Origin: Proteobacteria bacterium UBA4656
GTDB lineage: Bacteria; Pseudomonadota; Gammaproteobacteria; Xanthomonadales; Ahniellaceae
Direction: 5' to 3'
Length of the DNA: 17,266 nucleotides
Assembly (NCBI GenBank): GCA_002405525.1
Contig: DHLY01000175.1
Coordinates: 26,811-44,076, forward strand
Below the pieces are notes generated by a model, which was not told where the DNA came from, searched no databases, and saw only the letters and a list, made by a program, of their open reading frames with translations. Positions 8,369 to 14,067 of the stretch are shown one piece after another (position 1 is the first letter of the stretch; every line of letters begins with the position of its first letter). Made by a program: the position numbers and the translations under genes.

Positions 8369-8465
8369 GCACGATCGCGACGCATCGGCCCTGCCGCTGC
8401 CGTCTTGGGCGCCACGCCACCCTGCGCTCGCAGCCGACATCCCGCCTCGCGTCAGCGTCTCCCCA

Positions 8466-8493
8466 GCAGGAGCACTGCACGCAGCGCTCCTGC
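8466..8493. repeat. Inverted pair of GCAGGAGC-type palindromic repeat arms, possible bidirectional terminator
   Basis: GCAGGAGCACTGC (8466-8478) pairs with GCAGCGCTCCTGC (8481-8493) with one mismatch, giving a 13-base stem across a two-base spacer. The arm is the same GxAGGAGCRCTGC core found in the repeats at 16831-17055. It lies between convergent prc and pepA, the usual position of REP-type elements, and could stop transcription from both sides. Confidence 0.5.
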
Positions 8494-8579
8494 GGGCGAA
8501 GCAGCGGCGCCCCGGGACGACACCGCCCGGCAACGCCGAACCGCCGCAGCCGCGCGCAACGGCCGCGCCGATGGTCGGC

Positions 8580-9956
8580 TCAGGCTCCGAACCGCCGCTG
8601 CAGGAAGCGGAAGAACGCGCGCAGGCCCTGCGCTTCGCCGCCCTTGGGGCGGCCCGGGCGGTCGAGGTCGTTCCACGCATAGACGTCGACGTGCGCCCAG
8701 GGGATTTCGGGCGGCACGAAGCGCTCGAGGTAGAGCGCGGCGGTGATCGCGCCGGCGTGGCGCGAGGGACCGGCATTCGCGAAGTCGGCGACGGGGGAAT
8801 CCAGCATCGGCCGGTAGCCCTGCCACAGCGGCAACTGCCACAGCGGATCCTGCTCCGCGCGGCCGCGGGCGAGGATTTCGGCGGCCAGCGCGTCGTGGTT
8901 GGCGAACAGCGCCGGCAGGTCGGGGCCCAGCGCGATCCGCGCCGCGCCGGTCAGGGTGGCGAAGTCGAGGATCAGTGCCGCGCGCTGCTGGGCGGCGAAG
9001 GTGAGCGCATCGCACAGCACCACGCGGCCCTCGGCATCCGTGTTGTCGATCTCGACGTGGAAGCCGGCGCGGGTGCGCACCACCTCGCCCGGCCGGTAGG
9101 CATTGCCGGCGATGGCGTTCTCGACTGCCGGCACCAGCAGGTTCAGGCGCACCGGCAGGTGGCTCGCCATCACCAGTTCGGCCAGCGCGATGGCGTGCGC
9201 GCCGCCGCCCATGTCCTTCTTCATGTGGCGCATGCCGTCAGCCGGCTTGATGTCGAGACCGCCGGTGTCGAAGCACACGCCCTTGCCGACGATCGCGACG
9301 TGCGGATGCCGCGGGTCGCCCCAGGTCATCTGCAGCAGCCGCGGCGGCCGGTGCGAGGCGCGGCCGACCGCGTGGATGGCCGGGAAGTTGGCCGCGAGCA
9401 GTTCTTCGCCCACCCACTCCTGAAACTTGCCGCCATGCGCGGTGGCGATTCCGGACACGGTCGCGGCGAGTTCGGCCGGGCCCATGTGCTCGGTCGGCGT
9501 ATTGACGAGGTCGCGCACCAGGGTGGTGGCGCCGGCGAGCGCGCGCAGCGCCATCCGGTCCACGCCATCGGGCAGCAGCAGGCGGGCCGGCGCGCGCCGG
9601 CCCGCGCGGTAGCGCGTGAACTGGTAGGCGCCCAGCGCGAAGCCGAGCGCCGCCGCCGCGGGGTCGGGGCGCACTCCGCCCTCGGCGAGCGCGTAGTCAC
9701 CTTCGGGCAGCGCGAGCGGCAGGTGCGCGAGCGCGTAGAGGTCCGGTGGGTCGGCCATCCCGACCAGCACCCGCGACAGGCCGCCGTCCGTGCCCGGCAC
9801 CGCGCACCAGGTGCCGGGCGTGCCCCTGAATCCGGTGCCTTCGGCCCAGCGCCGCACGGCGGCGTCCTGCGCGTCCAGCCACCCCGGCAAGGAGGTGGGA
9901 GATACCGGCACCAGCGGGACGGCGTGGCTTGCGGCGTCGATCAGTACGGCGGTCAC
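8580..9956 (-). CDS. pepA: M17 family leucyl aminopeptidase (cytosol aminopeptidase)
   Basis: This 458-residue di-metal aminopeptidase removes N-terminal residues from peptides in the cytosol. All expected active-site residues are visible: K225 and D230 in VGKGVCFDTGG, K237 in LDIKP, D248 in KKDMGG, then D307, E309 and R311 in NTDAEGR, matching K270, D275, K282, D293, D352, E354 and R356 of E. coli PepA. The first 150 residues form the less conserved N-terminal domain. The GTG at 9956 was chosen because it overlaps the TGA of the upstream HAD gene (GTGA); an extension to the ATG at 10085 would run through low-quality Arg-rich sequence. Some genomes in this group carry more than one M17 enzyme, so this may be a paralogue of the canonical PepA and the symbol is tentative. 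Confidence 0.93.
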   Translation of the reverse strand: MTAVLIDAASHAVPLVPVSPTSLPGWLDAQDAAVRRWAEGTGFRGTPGTWCAVPGTDGGLSRVLVGMADPPDLYALAHLPLALPEGDYALAEGGVRPDPAAAALGFALGAYQFTRYRAGRRAPARLLLPDGVDRMALRALAGATTLVRDLVNTPTEHMGPAELAATVSGIATAHGGKFQEWVGEELLAANFPAIHAVGRASHRPPRLLQMTWGDPRHPHVAIVGKGVCFDTGGLDIKPADGMRHMKKDMGGGAHAIALAELVMASHLPVRLNLLVPAVENAIAGNAYRPGEVVRTRAGFHVEIDNTDAEGRVVLCDALTFAAQQRAALILDFATLTGAARIALGPDLPALFANHDALAAEILARGRAEQDPLWQLPLWQGYRPMLDSPVADFANAGPSRHAGAITAALYLERFVPPEIPWAHVDVYAWNDLDRPGRPKGGEAQGLRAFFRFLQRRFGA

Positions 9957-10666
9957 GCGCAGTCCTCTCCGGCGGCCCTGCGGGCCATCCAATCGTCGAG
10001 CGCCGGCTCCAGGCCTGCCAGGCTGTCGATCTCGATGTGCGGGCGCTCGGCATGCGGCCAGGCCGCGCCTGTACGGTTGAGCCACACCGCCACCATGCCG
10101 GCGCGCCGTGCGCCGAGCACGTCGAGGTCCGGATCGTCGCCGACGTGGGCGATCGCCCCGGCCGGCTGGCCGAGTTCTGTCGCGGCGCGGGCGAAGATCG
10201 TCGGCTCAGGCTTGGCTGCGCCCACGGTGCGCGCGCAGACCCGCGCCGCGAAGTGGCGGCCGATGCCGATCCGGTCCACGTCGGCGTTACCGTTGGTCAG
10301 GGTGGCGATCGGCCAGCGCGCGGACAATCGCGCCAGTGCGGGCAGGGCGTCGTGGAACAGTTCCACCCGGTTGCGCGCCGCGTAGAACGCTTCAAAAGCG
10401 GCTTCGACGTGGTCCTCGCTGTACCCATGCGGGGTGAGTACCGCACGCAGCGAAAGCTTGCGCAGGGTCGTGAAGTCGTGCGCGTGCTGCGGGTGGGCGA
10501 GCCAGATGCGCTCGCGCAGCTCGCGCAGGGCGTCGGTCGGCCAGGCGGCGGCGACGTCGGGGCAGTGCGCGCGCAGCCATGCATCGAGGGCGCGCTCGGC
10601 GCCCTCGATCGCCGGCGCGATCGGCCACAGGGTGTCGTCGAGATCGAGTGAGAGCGCGCGGATCAC
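9953..10666 (-). CDS. yigB: HAD-superfamily phosphatase, YigB-like (possible FMN phosphatase)
   Basis: The 237-residue protein has the four HAD motifs: nucleophile D8 and D10 in LSLDLDDTLWP, T124-N125-G126 in ATLTNGN, K152 in AAKPEP, and the acidic GDDPDLD at 176-182. A helical cap (about 15-100) lies between motifs I and II, as in subclass IA. The end RPHIEIDSLAGL parallels E. coli YigB, which dephosphorylates FMN and other small phosphates, so a flavin or nucleotide phosphatase role is plausible but inferred. A GTG at 10666 places motif I at the usual distance from the N-terminus; an upstream ATG at 10723 would add 19 basic residues. It overlaps pepA by four bases, suggesting one transcript. 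The binding-protein gene upstream ends 101 bases away. Confidence 0.85.
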   Translation of the reverse strand: MIRALSLDLDDTLWPIAPAIEGAERALDAWLRAHCPDVAAAWPTDALRELRERIWLAHPQHAHDFTTLRKLSLRAVLTPHGYSEDHVEAAFEAFYAARNRVELFHDALPALARLSARWPIATLTNGNADVDRIGIGRHFAARVCARTVGAAKPEPTIFARAATELGQPAGAIAHVGDDPDLDVLGARRAGMVAVWLNRTGAAWPHAERPHIEIDSLAGLEPALDDWMARRAAGEDCA

Positions 10667-10767
10667 GGCGCGCGGGCCTTTGCGCGGGCGTGTCCCGGCG
10701 CGCCGCGGCGGCACGGCGAGCACGGATCAGGGCGCGGCGAGGATGGCTGTGGGTCCAAAGGCTGTCC

Positions 10768-11874
10768 CTAGCGGCAGAACACGGCCGGTGCGCAGCCCGA
10801 CCGTTCCAGCGCCTCGTCCGCGCGGCGCGTGGGGTTGCCCTGCGTCGCGCGCGGTGGCGCGCCGAACGGCACGGGCTCGCGGTCCAGCGGCCGCGCCGCG
10901 GCGCGCATCGGATTCGACAGTCGGGGCTTGGCTGGCGGCGGCACCGCCGGCGCCGGCGGCGCCGCTGCGATGCGCACCCCGAGGCGTTGGAACAGCGCTG
11001 CCTCGCGTTCGGTGGCGCCCAGCCGCAGGTGCCGCGCGTTGGCCGCCGGCAGCAGTTGGCGACGCCGCCACTCGGCGCGCAGCGCGGGTTCGCGGCGCAT
11101 GAACTGGCGCGCCCGGATCGCGGCCTGCACCGAACTCGGCAGGCCGGGTCCCGCGCGGCGGGCGGCGACGTAGAGCCGCGTCGGCAGCGGATAGCTGCCA
11201 TCCTCCAGCGTCTTCAGGCCGGGCGCGACGCCGTCGATGCGCAGCGAGGCCAGGCCCTGGTGCGCCGCCGCCAGCGAATGCAGGGTCACGCCGATTCCCG
11301 CCGGATCGATCGCCACCGCGTCCTCCAGTTGGCGGGTGTTGATGTACCAGCGTCCGGCGGCGACCCGCGCAGACCCCTTGCCGAACAGCAGCCGGCGCAG
11401 GCTCCACTCCACCCCGTCGAGCGGGCCGGCCACCGCGTACAGGTTGATCTTGCCCGGGGCGCCTCCCAGCGCGGACCAGTCGACGATCCGGCCCGCATAG
11501 ATGTCGCGCAACTGCTCGAGCGAGACGTCGCGCACCGGATTGCGCGGGTGTACCGCCAGCGCCAGCGCGTCCCAGGCCACGGTGGTGAATTGCAGATTGG
11601 CCTCGATCGGCGTGTCCGGGTCGGCCGGGCGCGCGGTGCCGACCAGGTCGGCCTGCCCGCGCGCCACCGCTTCCAGCGCCGACATGGTCCCGACCGTGCG
11701 CACCTTGACCGGGTTGCGAAAGCGCAGCTCGTAGGTGCGCGCGGTGTCGACCATGAAGGCGCGCGCGGCAGCCAGATCGCCGGTCCAGGTCGTTCCCGGC
11801 TCGGTCCGCGCCGACAGCATGCCGGGCGGCGCCAGCAGCAGGCCCACGGCGACGGTCCATCCAGCCAGACGCAT
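10768..11874 (-). CDS. PstS-like phosphate-type periplasmic binding protein with Pro/Arg-rich C-terminal tail
   Basis: This 368-residue protein has a signal peptide at about residues 1-22. The following 250 residues resemble a type 2 periplasmic binding fold of the PstS group: VGTMSALEAVARGQADLVGTARP (about 61-83, helix and ligand loop), LALAVHPRNPV (104-114), LEQLRDIYAGRIVDWSALGG (119-138, the PstS-type hinge motif) and LEDGSYPLPTRLYVA (223-237). The last 70 residues (from about 300) form a Pro/Ala/Arg-rich extension ending in two cysteines, C361 and C367. No pstC, pstA or pstB genes are nearby, so it may be an orphan sensor or scavenging protein; ligand identity is not shown. The start at 11874 gives the signal peptide directly. 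A terminator lies upstream, separating it from htrA. Confidence 0.8.
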   Translation of the reverse strand: MRLAGWTVAVGLLLAPPGMLSARTEPGTTWTGDLAAARAFMVDTARTYELRFRNPVKVRTVGTMSALEAVARGQADLVGTARPADPDTPIEANLQFTTVAWDALALAVHPRNPVRDVSLEQLRDIYAGRIVDWSALGGAPGKINLYAVAGPLDGVEWSLRRLLFGKGSARVAAGRWYINTRQLEDAVAIDPAGIGVTLHSLAAAHQGLASLRIDGVAPGLKTLEDGSYPLPTRLYVAARRAGPGLPSSVQAAIRARQFMRREPALRAEWRRRQLLPAANARHLRLGATEREAALFQRLGVRIAAAPPAPAVPPPAKPRLSNPMRAAARPLDREPVPFGAPPRATQGNPTRRADEALERSGCAPAVFCR

Positions 11875-12080
11875 GCGAACCCCGGCAGCCCGAAGCGAAG
11901 ACTGCGGATGATAACGCGGCGACCGCCGATGGCGTGGCGAGCCAGCGCGACGCGCGGGCCGGCGCGACCGGATCACGTTCGCCCATCGCGGGCCGGGCTG
12001 GACGCGCGGGACCCCGTGTGCGCGGTGGCCCCGGAGCGGCGCGCAGGATCCGCCTCCTCGATGCCCCCTCAGTGCCAGTG

Positions 12081-12106
12081 AAAGAACCCACATCCCGTGG
12101 GTTTTT
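12081..12106. terminator. Bidirectional intrinsic terminator
   Basis: ACCCAC (12086-12091) and GTGGGT (12097-12102) form a 6-base stem around ATCCC. On the plus strand a run of five T follows, counting the last stem base. On the minus strand the complement of AAAGA (12081-12085) gives TCTTT. It most likely ends the leftward htrA transcript. Confidence 0.72.
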
Positions 12107-12199
12107 CCAGGCGCGGGTCCGGCACCGGTCCGGACCTGCTCCTGCGAATCCTGCACTGGCGTGCATGACCCGCGCGCAGGCCACCCACGGCCTGCCGGG

Positions 12200-12221
12200 G
12201 AGGCTGCTTTTTCACAGCCTC
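12200..12221 (-). terminator. Hairpin directly after the htrA stop codon
   Basis: On the minus strand GAGGCTG and CAGCCTC pair over 7 bases around TGAAAAAG. The stem begins immediately after TGA. No U-run follows, so it may protect the mRNA end or help the terminator further downstream. Confidence 0.4.
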
Positions 12222-13601
12222 TCAGCGCAGCACCACCAAGAAAAGCTGCTGGTCGCGCACCACGCTGAGCACGGCGCGGCCGCCGCCGGCGGCGGCGAGC
12301 AGCGTCTGCAGCGCTTCGAGGTCGCCGGCCTCGCGGCGATTCACGCCGACGATGGTGTCGCCCTCGGCCAGGCCCAGGATCTGCGCGGCGCTGCCCTCGC
12401 CGACCGCCGCCACCATGACTCCGGACTTGCGCCCATTGCGCGGCGGGCGCTCGGCGAGCGAGGCGCCGTCGAGGCGCCTGTCGAGGTCGACGCCGGCCGC
12501 GCGGCGCAGGCTGGGCGCCTCCAGCCGCGCGCGCAGCGTCAGCGGCCGGCCCTCGCGCAGGACGCGCAGCTCGATCGCTTCGCCGACCGGCAGCAGGCCC
12601 TCGAGGTTGGCCAGGTCGGCACGGCCGCCGACCGGCTTGCCGTCGATCGCGCTGATCACGTCGCCGGGCTGGAGGCCCGCGCGCTCGGCGGCGGAGTCGG
12701 CCAGCACGCGCGTGACCACCGCCCCGCGGTTGGCGTCGATCTTCAGCATCTCCGCCAGTTGCGCGTCGAGATCCTGCGTCTGCACGCCGAGCGTCCCGCG
12801 GCGCACGGCCCCGAAGGCCAGCAGCTGGCGCATCACCTCGCGGGCGAGGCTGGCCGGGATCGCGAAGCCGATGCCGACGTTGCCGCCCGAGGGCGTGAAG
12901 ATCGCGGTGTTGATGCCGATGAGTTCGCCGCGCAGGTTGACCAGCGCGCCGCCGGAGTTGCCCGGGTTGATCGAGGCATCGGTCTGGATGAAGTTCTGCA
13001 CGTTGAGTCCGCGCAAGCCGCTGCGACCCAGCGCCGAAACGATGCCGCTGGTGACCGTCTGGCCGAGGCCGAAGGGATTGCCGACCGCGACCACGAAGTC
13101 GCCGACCCGCAGCCGGTCGGAATCGGCCAGCGGCAGCGCCTTCAGGCCGGTGGCCTCGATCCGGATCACCGCCACGTCGGAGTCCGGGTCGGCGCCAACC
13201 TTGCGACCGCTCACCGTGCGCCCGTCGGCCAGGGTCACCGAAATGTCTTCCGCGCCCTCGATCACGTGGTTGTTGGTGATCACGTAGCCGTTGGCGGCAT
13301 CCACCACCACCCCCGAGCCCAGCGACTGCTGCACGCGCTCGCGGGGCATCGAGGGGATCCCGAAGAACTGGCGGAAGAACGGGTCGTCCTCGAACGGGCT
13401 GCGCACCCGCACCCGGGTGCGGGTGTTGATGTTGACCACCGCCGGGGTCACCTGCTCCAGCATCGGGGCGATGGTCGCCACGGGCTGGCCGCCGGCATCC
13501 AGCGGCAGCCCGCTCGCGCTGGCGGGCCGGGGCGGCGCGGCGAGTGCGAGGGCCAGCAGCGCCGCGGCAAGCCGGGGGGTGGACGGACGAGGGAAATTCA
13601 T
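12222..13601 (-). CDS. htrA: Do-family serine endopeptidase (HtrA/DegP/MucD type)
   Basis: This 459-residue periplasmic protease/chaperone degrades misfolded envelope proteins. A signal peptide covers about residues 1-30. The trypsin-like domain has the LA-loop FxxFFG motif (FRQFFG, 76-81) and the triad H112 (TNNHVIEGA), D142 (DSDVAVIRI) and S216 (NPGNSGGAL). Two PDZ domains follow, at about 268-357 and 370-459 (LQPGDVISAIDG and LAEGDTIVGVN). This is the standard DegP/DegQ/MucD layout and length. The ATG at 13601 has a GGGAG six bases upstream, which decides the start over an ATG at 13739. The gene is divergent from nrdJ. Envelope-stress (sigma-E type) control is usual for this family, but I could not find a convincing sigma-E promoter. 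Confidence 0.95.
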   Translation of the reverse strand: MNFPRPSTPRLAAALLALALAAPPRPASASGLPLDAGGQPVATIAPMLEQVTPAVVNINTRTRVRVRSPFEDDPFFRQFFGIPSMPRERVQQSLGSGVVVDAANGYVITNNHVIEGAEDISVTLADGRTVSGRKVGADPDSDVAVIRIEATGLKALPLADSDRLRVGDFVVAVGNPFGLGQTVTSGIVSALGRSGLRGLNVQNFIQTDASINPGNSGGALVNLRGELIGINTAIFTPSGGNVGIGFAIPASLAREVMRQLLAFGAVRRGTLGVQTQDLDAQLAEMLKIDANRGAVVTRVLADSAAERAGLQPGDVISAIDGKPVGGRADLANLEGLLPVGEAIELRVLREGRPLTLRARLEAPSLRRAAGVDLDRRLDGASLAERPPRNGRKSGVMVAAVGEGSAAQILGLAEGDTIVGVNRREAGDLEALQTLLAAAGGGRAVLSVVRDQQLFLVVLR

Positions 13602-13607
13602 GCGCTG

Positions 13608-13612
13608 CTCCC
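13608..13612 (-). promoter_or_regulatory. Ribosome binding site of htrA
   Basis: GGGAG on the minus strand lies six bases before the ATG at 13601 and fixes that start. Confidence 0.65.
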
Positions 13613-13636
13613 GGACGTGGGCCCCGATTTGGCAAG

Positions 13637-13652
13637 ACACAACATCTTGTGC
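13637..13652. promoter_or_regulatory. Candidate NrdR box, htrA-proximal copy
   Basis: ACACAACATCTTGTGC is a near-palindrome close to the published NrdR-box consensus ACACWATATATWGTGT (13 of 16 positions). It shares the 13-mer ACAACATCTTGTG with 13809-13821. It lies 36 bases upstream of the htrA start codon and about 112 bases before the nrdJ -35 box, so it could serve nrdJ by looping, serve htrA, or both. Confidence 0.5.
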
Positions 13653-13742
13653 CGTGCGACAAAGGCAAGAAGGTCGGTTTTTTTCATTTCCTGCCCGTGA
13701 ATCGACCATGTTCAAAGCGAGGATGTACGGTGAAACCATTGA

Positions 13743-13757
13743 TTTTCATAATGAAAA
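13743..13757. promoter_or_regulatory. AT-rich palindrome upstream of the nrdJ promoter
   Basis: TTTTCATAATGAAAA is a perfect 7+1+7 palindrome in an AT-rich patch (about 13676-13760) within GC-rich DNA. It ends six bases before the -35 box. It could be an activator site or act as an UP element. Confidence 0.4.
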
Positions 13758-13763
13758 AACTGC

Positions 13764-13792
13764 TTGACGGGTCCGTGGCGGCGGCGTAAGGT
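13764..13792 (+). promoter_or_regulatory. Sigma-70 promoter for nrdJ
   Basis: TTGACG (13764-13769) and TAAGGT (13787-13792) are separated by exactly 17 bases. Five of six -35 positions and four of six -10 positions match consensus (TTGACA, TATAAT). The predicted start of transcription is near 13799-13800, giving a leader of about 268 nt before the ATG at 14068. Confidence 0.65.
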
Positions 13793-13806
13793 CGCCGGGC
13801 GTGGTG

Positions 13807-13822
13807 GTACAACATCTTGTGG
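13807..13822. promoter_or_regulatory. Candidate NrdR box, nrdJ-proximal copy
   Basis: GTACAACATCTTGTGG contains the same 13-mer as the htrA-proximal copy and sits immediately after the predicted transcription start of nrdJ. A repressor bound here would block initiation or escape. NrdR is the (d)ATP-sensing repressor of ribonucleotide reductase genes in most bacteria, which fits the downstream gene. Confidence 0.6.
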
Positions 13823-14049
13823 TTACGCAAAGCCAAGTGACGCTCAGCAGGTGAGTCAGCCGATGGGGATTGGTCCGGCGCTTTTCCAGCCCGTCCGCAG
13901 TGACGGCTTGGACCGCGGCTTTACCCGCAGCGTTCCGTCGAAGTGAAGTCACGGCACAGGTGGCGCCGTGGCGTGCTTTTTCCTGCGCCCGGCTGCTCTG
14001 GGGCGGCCGTCACGACAACCAGGGTTGCCCGCGGGCAGCCCCGCGAAAC
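13823..14049 (+). ncRNA. Structured 5' leader of nrdJ, possible cis-regulatory RNA
   Basis: Several pairings are visible. CCAG-CCGTC (13886-13895, one bulge) pairs with GACGG-CT-GG (13902-13911). GGTCC (13872-13876) can pair with GGACC (13910-13914). CACGGC (13950-13955) pairs with GCCGTG (13965-13970) and is followed after six bases by TTTTT (13977-13981), an attenuator-like arrangement. GTGAC (13900-13904) can also pair with GTCAC (13948-13952), which overlaps the attenuator arm, so alternative folds are possible. A cobalamin riboswitch was considered because NrdJ uses adenosylcobalamin, but I cannot identify its conserved core. Confidence 0.3.
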
Positions 14050-14056
14050 AGGAGGT
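14050..14056 (+). promoter_or_regulatory. Strong ribosome binding site of nrdJ
   Basis: AGGAGGT lies 11 bases before the ATG at 14068. It is close to the ideal anti-16S sequence and decides the start against the longer upstream frame, which lacks family features. Confidence 0.75.
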
Positions 14057-14067
14057 CAGCAATTCCA

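Larger units (their letters stand above)
11875..12221. other. Intergenic region between htrA and the PstS-like gene
   Basis: The 347 bases hold no gene. A bidirectional terminator lies at 12081-12106 and a hairpin abuts the htrA stop at 12200-12221. A minus-strand TTATCAT (complement of 11909-11915) about 35 bases before the PstS-like start could be a -10 box, but I see no good -35 box. Confidence 0.4.

Noticed and set aside
8571..10385. 604-codon open frame on the plus strand, antisense to pepA and the HAD gene
   Set aside because: The opposite strand carries all M17 and HAD catalytic residues. This frame shows no recognisable family and crosses two real gene boundaries.
13653..13690. Terminator suggested by the T-run at 13678-13684
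   Set aside because: Only a four-base stem (CGAC/GTCG) precedes it, and no plus-strand gene ends there.
11934..13700. 588-codon open frame on the plus strand, antisense to htrA
   Set aside because: It mirrors htrA, is rich in His, Arg, Asp and Gly, and has no domain or ribosome binding site.
13739..13752. Possible FNR/Anr box TTGAT-N4-ATAAT
   Set aside because: The right half matches ATCAA at only three of five positions, and its centre, about 54 bases upstream of the predicted start, is not a usual activating position. The perfect palindrome 13743-13757 explains the bases better.
13800..14067. Cobalamin riboswitch in the nrdJ leader
   Set aside because: The AGGAGGTCAGC near 14050 faintly recalls the B12 box, but it is simply the ribosome binding site. 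I could not locate the conserved core (CCCGCNACUGU type), so no riboswitch is claimed.
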